From NCBI GenBank assembly GCA_043810515.1, contig JBDRNZ010000017.1:1-41156 (forward strand): DNA of 41,156 nucleotides. Direction: 5' to 3'. Source of the DNA: WJKQ01 sp043810515. GTDB lineage: Bacteria; Patescibacteriota; Gracilibacteria; UBA1369; LOWO2-01-FULL-3. The position numbers and the translations under genes are program-made. The notes under the pieces are model-generated. The model was not told where the DNA came from. It did no database searches and saw only the letters and a list, made by a program, of their open reading frames with translations. This document shows, piece after piece, positions 1-6,425 of this stretch (its first letter is position 1; every line of letters starts with the position of its first letter).

Positions 1-62
1 CCAAAGATTACCAAGATCAGAGGTACAACAATCGCCAGTACAATTTGTTGAGTTTTGGTCAT
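1..62 (-). CDS. Partial second copy of small membrane protein gene (runs off left edge)
   Basis: The first 62 bases encode, on the minus strand, the first 20 residues of the same protein that begins at 681 on the plus strand (MTKTQQIVLAIVV...). Its ATG overlaps the TGA stop of the GIY-YIG gene (ATGA), so the two are probably translated as a pair. The rest lies outside the window. The function is unknown; the visible part is the start of a hydrophobic segment. I infer a paralogous copy made by inverted duplication. Confidence 0.6.
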   Translation of the reverse strand, partial: MTKTQQIVLAIVVPLILVIF

Positions 63-79
63 TTGGTATTTTTTAAAAA
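1..79. repeat. Left arm of inverted repeat
   Basis: Positions 1-79 are the reverse complement of 664-742 with one mismatch (position 66 against 677). The arm is cut by the window edge, so the true repeat may be longer. It covers the last six codons of the GIY-YIG gene and the start of the small membrane-protein gene. Confidence 0.9.
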
Positions 80-475
80 TTGATAACTTGAAGTAAAATT
101 GCACACAATCTTTTGAGACTCTTTCAAGATCTTATTAGCCAACAACCTTTCATTCTCAGACGAGGGATGAAAATGAATTTCCATCTGATACTGCGGCCAT
201 TTACCGTGTTGTTTACGGAAAAAATAGACAATTTCCGCTTCTATAGCCTCAACATTTGTGTCATTTTTAAATGTCCATATTATGAGACAATGATCTCCGT
301 CTTCCTTCAGCCATTTATAACCGTGATAACCACTCTTATTATCTGGTTTCACCCCAATCCTGATTCTGGATCGCATCGACTGTCTGGTTATGCCAACATA
401 ATGAATAAGCCCATTTTTCGCCACTAAATATATTTTCTTCTCCCTTCGGGTCACGGGAAAAACAAAATGATCCAT
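59..475 (-). CDS. GIY-YIG nuclease-domain protein
   Basis: A small GIY-YIG-type protein of about 139 residues. Seen: a YLVAKNGLIHYVGITRQS stretch matching the family's first strand pair and the YVG variant of YIG, then Arg-rich RSRIRIG, and a downstream Glu (EAEIVYFF) where the family has its metal-binding Glu. The frame is open upstream to an ATG at 565. I prefer the ATG at 475 (MDHFVFPV), because 476-565 overlaps, antisense, the remnant of another gene. Stand-alone GIY-YIG proteins include mobile or repair nucleases; the target is unknown. The stop overlaps the next minus-strand gene by ATGA. Confidence 0.7.
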   Translation of the reverse strand: MDHFVFPVTRREKKIYLVAKNGLIHYVGITRQSMRSRIRIGVKPDNKSGYHGYKWLKEDGDHCLIIWTFKNDTNVEAIEAEIVYFFRKQHGKWPQYQMEIHFHPSSENERLLANKILKESQKIVCNFTSSYQFLKNTK

Positions 476-645
476 TGGTTGCGGCTGGACATTTTCGCTA
501 TGACTGGATTTTGAGAGATAATACGCCGACTTCTTTTGAATGTGTTGATGTTTTTCGATTCTCAAAAAATGGAAAAATAGATGAAATTACAATAATTTAT
601 GACAGTGCGAAAATCAGATCTTCATTCGAAAAAATGAAGAAATAG
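469..645 (+). pseudogene. 5'-truncated NTF2/SnoaL-like gene tail
   Basis: An open frame without a usable start encodes about 58 residues ending in TAG at 645. The stretches SFECVDVFRFS, NGKIDEITIIYDSAKIR and SSFEKMKK match the last strands of SnoaL/NTF2-like (ketosteroid-isomerase fold) proteins, which typically read FxGVDVFRFxxGKIxEIxxxYD. The N-terminal two thirds are missing: the frame meets a stop at 406-408, and upstream sequence belongs to the GIY-YIG gene on the other strand. I infer a gene cut by the rearrangement that brought in the GIY-YIG gene. It is too short to be listed as a normal gene, and the assignment rests on pattern recognition. Confidence 0.55.
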
Positions 646-663
646 TTCGTTCTCTAAAAAATC

Positions 664-742
664 TTTTTAAAAAATATCAAATGACCAAAACTCAACAAAT
701 TGTACTGGCGATTGTTGTACCTCTGATCTTGGTAATCTTTGG
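664..742. repeat. Right arm of inverted repeat
   Basis: Mirror image of 1-79 with one mismatch. It includes a vestige of the GIY-YIG C-terminus (FLKNIK then TGA, against FLKNTK in the intact gene) just before the ATG at 681. This suggests the duplicated unit began inside the last codons of the GIY-YIG gene. Confidence 0.9.
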
Positions 743-953
743 GTCCTGGTATATAGCTTCTACTATGGGGGAGAAAGTAGATTGGTATGAGATTTTCGTG
801 CCGGAAACTACAGAGGTTGCGGCAGATGATGCGGTTGCGGAAGGAGCGACCCAATGGAATGATTTTGAAAAGACCTGGAAAGTATGGTTGACTGTTCTGG
901 TAATAACAGGTGTTTTTGAAATTGTTATCTTTAGCGCAAAAACGGAAAAATGA
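681..953 (+). CDS. Small two-TM membrane protein, unknown
   Basis: A 90-residue protein with hydrophobic segments at about 7-27 and 69-85, joined by an acidic extracytoplasmic or cytoplasmic loop rich in Glu, Asp and Ala. I do not recognise a family. Its first 20 codons are duplicated in inverted orientation at the left edge. It starts in an ATGA context after the vestigial end of a GIY-YIG gene. There is no Shine-Dalgarno sequence. It could be an immunity-type or envelope protein linked to the nuclease, but nothing in the sequence proves this. Confidence 0.55.
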   Translation: MTKTQQIVLAIVVPLILVIFGSWYIASTMGEKVDWYEIFVPETTEVAADDAVAEGATQWNDFEKTWKVWLTVLVITGVFEIVIFSAKTEK

Positions 954-1005
954 TGACATTACCCTGAATTTTCGTTAAGATTGCCATAGTTTAACCAAAA
1001 ACATT

Positions 1006-1389
1006 ATGTCACAGATTGGCAGGATAATTATGGCGGTGGTTTCTATTGCGGTGGTTGCCGGAGGAGGTATTTTTCTATGGAAGGGAGGGCTGGGTGGAAA
1101 TTCAACGTCTGCGGGTGAGTGGGAACAGATTGTGAAGTATTATTGCGAACAAAGCGGAGGTACGTTTGCGGATAATGCGTGCAATTGTCCTTCGGAATTT
1201 GGCGGGGATATGTACAATAGGGCCAATGGTCAGTGTGAGACGACAGCAGGCGGGCCGGGCGGCGAGCTTGGTGTTCAGATGGGTCAGTCTATCGGTCTGC
1301 AATTACAGCTGAATAAATGTCAGGAAACACTAAATAATTATCAGGAAGAGCTTGAGCTATGTTGTCCGGACGGTATCAAGGCGTTTTAG
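1006..1389 (+). CDS. Membrane-anchored Cys-rich small protein
   Basis: A 127-residue protein with an N-terminal hydrophobic segment at about 6-26 (signal anchor), then an exported domain. This has a patterned set of cysteines: YYCEQSGG, ACNC, GQC, NKC and a terminal CC pair. They probably form disulfides or bind a metal outside the membrane. A Gly-rich linker separates the first Cys cluster from an amphipathic helix (residues about 90-118). No family recognised. It is followed by a strong palindrome (1399-1422). Confidence 0.6.
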   Translation: MSQIGRIIMAVVSIAVVAGGGIFLWKGGLGGNSTSAGEWEQIVKYYCEQSGGTFADNACNCPSEFGGDMYNRANGQCETTAGGPGGELGVQMGQSIGLQLQLNKCQETLNNYQEELELCCPDGIKAF

Positions 1390-1398
1390 ATTTTTTGG

Positions 1399-1422
1399 AA
1401 AAGTGTGACTGGTCACACTTTT
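1399..1422 (+). terminator. Perfect 10-bp palindrome, likely terminator
   Basis: AAAAGTGTGA and TCACACTTTT flank a CTGG loop ten bases after the stop at 1389. A T-run follows at 1437-1443, separated from the stem by about 14 bases. The symmetric A and T ends would suit a terminator; a dimeric-repressor operator for the downstream Fic gene is the alternative. Confidence 0.5.
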
Positions 1423-1452
1423 CAACCCGGGTGGGATTTTTTTAGGAAAATT

Positions 1453-1495
1453 TTAAGTTTTTTTAATATTTTTTTAATGTTTGTGTGGTAAGAAT
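1453..1495 (+). promoter_or_regulatory. Phased TTAA boxes upstream of the Fic gene
   Basis: TTAA occurs at 1453, 1463 and 1474 (10- and 11-bp steps, same face of the helix), followed by TGGTAAGAAT at 1487-1496, which could be an extended -10. The same arrangement, with the same spacing, lies before ssb at 4166-4208. Direct repeats at one-turn spacing are typical of OmpR/PhoB-family binding sites; that regulator is inferred. Confidence 0.5.
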
Positions 1496-1516
1496 GTGGC
1501 GGATTAAAAATGAAAT

Positions 1517-2503
1517 ATGGAGAAAAAACAATTCAAAAAAGGAGAGATAGTTATCTATAAAACCTCTAAAGACGAGGTGGAGTTGAAAGTGCGTTTTAAG
1601 AATGAATCAGTATGGCTTAGGCAAAATGAGATAGCTTTGTTATTCGGAAAAGAGAGGTCGGTTGTTACCAAGCACATAAGTAAGATTTTTGATGATAGAG
1701 AAGTGGATAAAAAGAGCAATGTGCAAAAAATGCACATTGCAAGTTCCGACAAGCCGGTTGAATTTTATAGTCTGGATGTTATTTTGGCTGTAGGCTACCG
1801 AACTAATTCATCCAGAGCTGTACATTTCAGAAGATGGGCGACAAAAATTCTCAAGCAGTATCTTATCAAAGGTTATGCTATCAATGAAAAGCGGCTTCTG
1901 GAGGCGAAAAATAAGTTTAATGAGCTTAAGGAGGCGGTTTTGTTTATACAAAGACATTCGAAAAAAGAGCTTTTGAAGGGGCAGGAGACGGAGATTTTAA
2001 GTTTGCTTGCGGATTATTCCAAGACGCTTTCGTTGCTTGAGCAGTACGACAAGGGCAAACTCAAAACTGAAAAAGGCAGGAAGGCAACGTTTGTACTGGA
2101 ATATGAAAATTGTGCGCGGATCGTGGCCGAGCTCAAAAAAGAGCTTACTGCCAAAAGAGAGGCTGGTGATTTGTTTGGTCAAATGCGGGGCGGAAGTTTT
2201 GAGGGCGTTGTCAGAGGGCTGTATCAGACTTTTGACAAAAAAGAATTATATTCGACTATTGAGGATAAGGCGGCACATTTGCTTTATCTGGTCATAAAAG
2301 ATCATCCTTTTGCGGACGGCAACAAAAGGTCGGCGGCGTTTCTGTTTGTGTATTTTCTGGACAAATCAAATTACCTTTTTAAGGAATCCGGAGAGCGTAA
2401 AATCAACGACAACGCTTTAGCCGCACTTGCTTTGCTTGTTGCCGAAAGCCGCCCGAAAGAAAAAGAGACGATGATTAATATTATAAAGAATTTGATTGTG
2501 TAA
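1517..2503 (+). CDS. RhuM-Fic/DOC fusion protein
   Basis: A 328-residue protein of the RhuM-Fic type. Residues about 15-120 match the virulence-RhuM domain (VWLRQNEIALLFGKERSVV, then FYSLDVILAVGYRTNSSRAV and the RRWATKILKQYLIKGY segment). Residues about 225-328 form a Fic/DOC domain with an intact HPFADGNKR motif at 263-271, implying nucleotide or phosphate transfer to a hydroxyl side chain or nucleic-acid partner. The DOC family includes toxins such as Doc, which phosphorylates EF-Tu. No Phd-type antitoxin gene lies next to it. It probably responds to the phased TTAA promoter. Its TAA stop is the start of a 22-bp repeat. Confidence 0.88.
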   Translation: MEKKQFKKGEIVIYKTSKDEVELKVRFKNESVWLRQNEIALLFGKERSVVTKHISKIFDDREVDKKSNVQKMHIASSDKPVEFYSLDVILAVGYRTNSSRAVHFRRWATKILKQYLIKGYAINEKRLLEAKNKFNELKEAVLFIQRHSKKELLKGQETEILSLLADYSKTLSLLEQYDKGKLKTEKGRKATFVLEYENCARIVAELKKELTAKREAGDLFGQMRGGSFEGVVRGLYQTFDKKELYSTIEDKAAHLLYLVIKDHPFADGNKRSAAFLFVYFLDKSNYLFKESGERKINDNALAALALLVAESRPKEKETMINIIKNLIV

Positions 2504-2521
2504 GGCCTTCGGATGTTTAGG
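2500..2521. repeat. 22-bp direct repeat, copy 1
   Basis: GTAAGGCCTTCGGA then T, then GTTTAGG. It matches 3524-3545 with a single difference. It contains the stop codon of the Fic gene. Confidence 0.75.
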
Positions 2522-2530
2522 AATAGAAAA

Positions 2531-2558
2531 TTGACAAAAATACAGTCCTTGGTATACC
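2531..2558 (+). promoter_or_regulatory. Sigma-70-type promoter for the 2590 gene
   Basis: TTGACA at 2531-2536 and TATACC at 2553-2558 with a 16-bp spacer. The predicted start point is near 2565, leaving about 25 bases of AT-rich leader. Confidence 0.65.
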
Positions 2559-2589
2559 TTAATTGTCCTGTTTTTAGTTTTTTTAATTT

Positions 2590-3210
2590 ATGTATGATAA
2601 AGGGTCAGAAGTAGGTGGTTCAGGGGTCGATGATACTCGAGCTGTGCGTGGCGGAAATGAATCTGGAGAAAATTGTTCTCGGGGAGCTGTTAGCTCTATT
2701 CGTAACTTTGTTAGGAAGCATACTGTTGAAATATGTCTTTGTTCTTTTATAGGTGCGTGTTCCGCATTATGTGCGTGGGGTGTAATGCGTGCGGGAGAAG
2801 GTGGTCATTCTACTAAATTTGAGGTGCCGCGAGCCGAGATAAAAAACAGCGAATTGTCTCGCGAGATGGTGAACCGATTTGAAAGGTTCCTTTTGAGTAA
2901 ATTGCCTAGAGAGAGTTTGTTGAAAGCTAATCCGAGAGCTGCTGTGGCAAATCCTGCTAATAAAGAGAGTGGAAGTGTCGCTTTCTCTCCTGATGTGCCT
3001 GAAAGTGAAAAGCGTAGGATGCTTGAAGCTATCGGGCCTGAAGTTGCTGCTGAATTGGAAAAGCGAGGATGGAATTTACGTGTAGTGAGATCGGAATTGA
3101 AAACTCTAGGTGCTGATGGTGATGACGATTTTGATGCGTTTATGCTTTTTTATTATTTTGTTTTAAATCCGGCAAGTCCTTTCAGTCCTTTTAATGATGA
3201 CTATCTATAA
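2590..3210 (+). CDS. Hypothetical single-TM protein
   Basis: A 206-residue protein of unknown family. Residues 1-45 are polar and Gly/Ser-rich with many charges, residues about 48-66 are a Cys-containing hydrophobic segment (VEICLCSFIGACSALCAWG), and the rest is a mainly helical domain with an acidic DGDDDFDAF stretch near 178-186. The long polar N-terminus before the membrane segment is unlike a signal peptide, so a type II orientation is likely. It has its own TTGACA promoter and sits, with the next small ORF, between 22-bp direct repeats. Confidence 0.55.
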   Translation: MYDKGSEVGGSGVDDTRAVRGGNESGENCSRGAVSSIRNFVRKHTVEICLCSFIGACSALCAWGVMRAGEGGHSTKFEVPRAEIKNSELSREMVNRFERFLLSKLPRESLLKANPRAAVANPANKESGSVAFSPDVPESEKRRMLEAIGPEVAAELEKRGWNLRVVRSELKTLGADGDDDFDAFMLFYYFVLNPASPFSPFNDDYL

Positions 3211-3239
3211 TCTTTAATTAATTATTAACCTAAAAATAA

Positions 3240-3494
3240 ATGAAAACTCTAGGTGCGATGGCTTTGGGGGCTAGTCTGGCGTTAACAGGTGCGTAGGCAT
3301 GCAACGATGGTAAAGAAGATCCTCAACGCTATATTGGCGAAATGCAAACGATGGGGTTTGACCAAGGAGTGAGAGAAGTTTTGCTCGTAGGCTGTGCTGT
3401 GGAAGAAGGAAGAAGAGATATTGGAAAAAGCGCGATGCAAATTTTAAAAAAATGTGAAGGAGAAACTGGTATTCCCAGGATTGGCGAAAAATAG
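3240..3494 (+). pseudogene. Small secreted-protein ORF with in-frame amber codon
   Basis: Starting at ATG 3240, 84 codons read through to TAG at 3492-3494 with one in-frame TAG at 3294-3296 (codon 19). The N-terminus is a signal peptide (MKTLGAMALGASLALTGA), and the amber falls exactly at the middle residue of an A-x-A signal-peptidase site followed by CNDGKED. A single C-to-T change from CAG would explain it. The mature part has three Cys and no recognised family. It may be a recent nonsense mutant, a population variant or a base error. Recoding is unlikely, because TAG ends other genes here. It follows the 2590 gene by 29 bases. Confidence 0.5.
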
Positions 3495-3523
3495 TCTTAT
3501 TTATGCCGTGCCGGAGACTATCG

Positions 3524-3545
3524 GTAAGGCCTTCGGAGGTTTAGG
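3524..3545. repeat. 22-bp direct repeat, copy 2
   Basis: Matches 2500-2521 with one difference. It contains the stop codon (3541-3543) of the minus-strand gene at 3541-4110, so each copy sits on the end of a flanking gene. Confidence 0.75.
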
Positions 3546-4110
3546 GGATCTGGCTTGCCTCTACGGCCTCTGCGAGGGTTTTGCGTAGGGCGTCCATAGA
3601 TGTTACGTATTGTGGGTCTTTTTGGACGGTTTTTCCGTCGGGGAGTCTGATGCTTAGCATTCCTTCGGTGGTTATGCTTTTTACTGTGCCTCTTTCGTTT
3701 TTTCCGTATATGACTTCAGTTCCTACTGTGAATCCTTTGTCGAAAATCGCCTGTAGCTTGAGGCGGATTGAGGTTTTGTTTCTGGGTGCGAAAAAATTGC
3801 CTTTGTCTACGGGGGTTTTTTTCAATTGCCGCATCAAATTACGATATCTTTCGTATTCGAAATCTTTTCTTTTTTCCTGCTCCCATATTTCCAACTGACG
3901 CCTTACAATTCTGGATATGTCTGGCTTGGGGATTACGTGTTCCAGGGTATAAGCTATTACTGTTCTTGTTTTTTCAACAACGGCGGTGATTTCCTCTTCA
4001 AGTTTTTCCTGAAGATTGGTAGGCAAAACTTCAGGAGCGGTTTTCCTGATTATTTTCTCTATATCATTTGCGGGGTTGTCCTGTGTCATGGGTTTTATAT
4101 AAGGTGGCAT
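3541..4110 (-). CDS. Hypothetical protein with helical N-part and SH3-like C-part
   Basis: A 189-residue soluble protein. Residues about 10-95 are charged helix, probably coiled coil. Residues about 128-170 (VGTEVIYGKNERGTVKSI, then LSIRLPDGKTV) look like a small beta-barrel of the KOW/SH3 kind found in nucleic-acid or ribosome-binding proteins. An alternative start is the Met at residue 8 (MTQDNPAND). No family recognised. It is divergent from ssb, and the shared 125-bp gap holds the phased TTAA element. Confidence 0.55.
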   Translation of the reverse strand: MPPYIKPMTQDNPANDIEKIIRKTAPEVLPTNLQEKLEEEITAVVEKTRTVIAYTLEHVIPKPDISRIVRRQLEIWEQEKRKDFEYERYRNLMRQLKKTPVDKGNFFAPRNKTSIRLKLQAIFDKGFTVGTEVIYGKNERGTVKSITTEGMLSIRLPDGKTVQKDPQYVTSMDALRKTLAEAVEASQIP

Positions 4111-4165
4111 TTTACGTTATTTTTTGAATGTGTCAAAGGGTGGGTTTGGTTTTTTTAGAATAATC

Positions 4166-4208
4166 TTAAGTTTTTTTAACAATTTCTTAATGTTCGTCTG
4201 GTAAGAAG
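4166..4208 (+). promoter_or_regulatory. Phased TTAA boxes upstream of ssb
   Basis: TTAA at 4166, 4176 and 4187, then TGGTAAGAA at 4199-4207. Aligned without gaps to the element before the Fic gene, about 58 bases differ at only about nine positions. A better -10 for ssb may be TAGTAT just downstream (about 4213-4218). Confidence 0.5.
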
Positions 4209-4235
4209 GGGGTAGTATTTCTTAACCCTTATTTT

Positions 4236-4664
4236 ATGAGGAGTCTGAACAAAGTGATGCTGATGGGGCATCTGGCTGCCGATGTGGATTTTCGGCAGAC
4301 GAAAAACGGGACGAATGTCGCGAATTTCCCCATTGCGATAAACAGAAGTTTTAAGGCTGAGGACGGCGAGAAACGGGAGGCGGTTGATTTTCACAGAGTC
4401 GTGGCGTGGAAAGGGCTTGCGGACGTTTGCGCGCAGTATCTTGAAAAAGGTATCGCGGTCTACGTCGAGGGCAGGCTTGTAAACCGTTCTTTCGAGGACA
4501 AGGAAGGCAACAAACACTACAGAACCGAAGTTGTCGCGGAAAATATCAATTTCCTGACATGGAAGAAGTCCAAGTCCGGAAGCGGGGAAGTCGGTCTGGA
4601 ATCTGTGGACAAGGCAAGCGACGAATCAGTTGAAATCGAAGATAGAAGCGCTGTTATGGCGTAA
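4236..4664 (+). CDS. ssb: Single-stranded DNA-binding protein
   Basis: A 142-residue SSB that coats single-stranded DNA in replication and repair. The OB-fold occupies residues about 4-110 (LNKVMLMGHLAADVDFRQT, then VDFHRVVAWKGLADVCAQYL and YVEGRL). The tail is short and acidic but ends in EDRSAVMA. The usual acidic tip ending in Ile-Pro-Phe, which recruits partner proteins in well-studied bacteria, is missing. The start is the first Met of the domain. It is monocistronic, followed by a GC-rich hairpin. Confidence 0.93.
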   Translation: MRSLNKVMLMGHLAADVDFRQTKNGTNVANFPIAINRSFKAEDGEKREAVDFHRVVAWKGLADVCAQYLEKGIAVYVEGRLVNRSFEDKEGNKHYRTEVVAENINFLTWKKSKSGSGEVGLESVDKASDESVEIEDRSAVMA

Positions 4665-4672
4665 ATTGACCG

Positions 4673-4724
4673 GGGCCGGCGGCTTTTTACAGGAAAGCCA
4701 GCCGGCCCTTCTGAAAGATTTTTT
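4673..4724 (+). terminator. Terminator after ssb
   Basis: A GC-rich stem of 14 pairs with one bulge (GGGCCGGCGGCTTT at 4673-4686 against 4694-4708), a TTACAGG loop, and T6 at 4719-4724 about ten bases after the stem. The distance of the T-run is unusual, but the stem is very stable. Confidence 0.65.
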
Positions 4725-4726
4725 GT

Positions 4727-4755
4727 TTGTCCTATTTGTCCGTTTGGCATATAAT
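4727..4755 (+). promoter_or_regulatory. Promoter for Zn-ribbon/solute-binding operon
   Basis: TTGTCC at 4727-4732, 17-bp spacer, perfect TATAAT at 4750-4755. The start point should be near 4762, giving an 18-base leader to the ATG at 4780. Confidence 0.6.
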
Positions 4756-4779
4756 CTGGCGTAGTTTTTAGTAGTTCCT

Positions 4780-4968
4780 ATGCCGATTTTTGAATATAAA
4801 TGCAACGGGTGCCAGTCTGTTTTTGAGCAGATGGATTTTGCTCGCGGAAGCATTTGCTGTCTCCAATGCGGAAGTTCCGATGTTTCCAGGAATTATGACG
4901 GGAGATTTTTTCCGAAAAAGATTTTCTGTCCGAAGGAGAACGGAATCGGCTGCGGAAATCATTCCTAA
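4780..4968 (+). CDS. FmdB-type zinc-ribbon protein
   Basis: A 62-residue protein starting MPIFEYKCNGCQSVFE, the hallmark of the FmdB/CxxC zinc-ribbon family. A second CLQCGSS pair at about 28-31 completes the metal site. An additional Cys pair near the end (FCPKENGIGCG) is unusual. The family's biochemical role is unsettled; members are called putative regulatory proteins. It ends 11 bases before the solute-binding protein gene, so the two are probably cotranscribed. Confidence 0.75.
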   Translation: MPIFEYKCNGCQSVFEQMDFARGSICCLQCGSSDVSRNYDGRFFPKKIFCPKENGIGCGNHS

Positions 4969-4979
4969 TTCCAAAAAAA

Positions 4980-6425
4980 ATGTCGTATACAAAAAAAACT
5001 GTTTCATTGCTTCTGGTCTTTTCTATTCTGGCTTCTTTTTTCCTTTCGGGCTGCAGAACAAAAGAGCCTGTTGCAGCTTTGAAAAATTATGATGGTATTG
5101 AACTGACGTATTACAAAGTGTTTGATGATTCGGATGTGATCGAGCCGATGATCCAGCAATACCAAACTGATCATCCGGGCCTGAAAATTCATTACAAAAA
5201 ATTCTCGGATTTTGACGAATATCAGCGCACAATTCTCAATGAAATGGCGGAAGGCGAGGGACCTGATATTTTTTCAATGCAAAATACCTGGTTTACCGGC
5301 AATTACAAAAAGCTTGTGCCGATGCCTGATACTTTTGGCGGTTCGCAGGCTTTTGAGCCGACTTTTGTTGATGTCGCATACAAGGATCTTGTCCGTACCG
5401 ACCAAAATGGGATTGAGAGAGTTTATGGCTTGCCGATGACCGTTGACACGCTGGCTCTTTATTATAACAAAGATCAGTTCGAGGACAGAATTCCCGAAAA
5501 AGGAAAACCGTCCGCGACATGGGAGGGAATAAAAGAGGACGTTCAGCTTCTAAACAAAGAGGATAACAGTTTTGACCGTTTTGATGTCTCGGGAATTGCG
5601 ATGGGAAGGGCTGACAATATCGACCGCGGAGTTGATATTCTTTATCTGCTTTTTCTTCAATACGGCGTGAAATTTTATAATGACAATATTTCCGAAGCGA
5701 TTTTTGCGACACAGCAGGGTGGCGGCGCGTCTGCTTATCCGGGACTTTCCGCCCTGGATTTTTATACGAGTTTTGCGGATAGTTCGCAGAAAAATTATTC
5801 TTGGAATGAATTTACGGCTGATGATGATTCCGAATATAAAGAAATCGATACTTTCGCGGCCGGTGATGTTTCGATGATTGTAGGATATGCGTACACTTAT
5901 GACCTGATTATTGATGCTATTTCGGGGCTTGATGCAAAAGGTCTTAAAACGATAGATAAGGATGCGATACGTATTGCTCCGATTCCTCAGCTTTATGATC
6001 CCGCTGTTTCAAGCGAAAAACGCGTTACGTACGCGAGTTATTTTGCGGAAACCGTTTCCAGAAACACGGAATATCCGGATCTTGCGTGGGATTTTCTTGT
6101 ATTTATGACGTCGAAGGACAATCTGAAATATTATTTTGACAAAACCCACAATCCGACAAGCAGGCGCGACATGATTGATGATCAGAAAAAAGATCCGATT
6201 TATGGTGTTTTTGCGTCGCAGGCGGGATACGCGGAAAGTTTTCCGATACTTGAGTATTATGCTTTTAAAGGGATTTTCAGTGATGTAGTTTCAAAGGCAA
6301 ACACGGAGGGCTCAAATAGAAGCGAGCTTGTGCATGCGCAGGATCAGATAAATCTTATGCTTCCCGATGAGGGGCTTTTGGTGCCGAAGGCTGATGTAAC
6401 AGAAGAAACACCAGATGAAAGCTAA
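4980..6425 (+). CDS. ABC-type extracellular solute-binding lipoprotein (family 1)
   Basis: A 481-residue lipoprotein. The signal peptide ends in a lipobox (SFFLSGC, Cys at about 25). The mature domain has family-1 solute-binding features: ELTYYKVFDDSDVIEPMI, GPDIFSMQNTWF, YGLPMTVDTLALYYNK and the late PDLAWDFLVFM segment, as in maltose/oligosaccharide-binding proteins. It would capture a sugar or related solute at the outer face of the membrane. No permease or ATPase gene is nearby, so its transporter lies elsewhere or it works alone. It overlaps the next gene by 11 bases. Confidence 0.85.
   Translation: MSYTKKTVSLLLVFSILASFFLSGCRTKEPVAALKNYDGIELTYYKVFDDSDVIEPMIQQYQTDHPGLKIHYKKFSDFDEYQRTILNEMAEGEGPDIFSMQNTWFTGNYKKLVPMPDTFGGSQAFEPTFVDVAYKDLVRTDQNGIERVYGLPMTVDTLALYYNKDQFEDRIPEKGKPSATWEGIKEDVQLLNKEDNSFDRFDVSGIAMGRADNIDRGVDILYLLFLQYGVKFYNDNISEAIFATQQGGGASAYPGLSALDFYTSFADSSQKNYSWNEFTADDDSEYKEIDTFAAGDVSMIVGYAYTYDLIIDAISGLDAKGLKTIDKDAIRIAPIPQLYDPAVSSEKRVTYASYFAETVSRNTEYPDLAWDFLVFMTSKDNLKYYFDKTHNPTSRRDMIDDQKKDPIYGVFASQAGYAESFPILEYYAFKGIFSDVVSKANTEGSNRSELVHAQDQINLMLPDEGLLVPKADVTEETPDES

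Noticed and set aside
113..427. Plus-strand ORF of 104 residues
   Set aside because: It lies fully antisense to the GIY-YIG gene and shows no family-like pattern; only the different frame at 469-645 looks like protein sequence.
654..959. Minus-strand ORF over the 681 gene
   Set aside because: Shadow frame of the duplicated small membrane-protein gene, which has a clear hydrophobic layout and a duplicated start.
3541..4158. Plus-strand ORFs opposite the coiled-coil/SH3-like gene
   Set aside because: Antisense frames rich in Phe, Ser and Cys, typical of shadow reading of an AT-rich gene.
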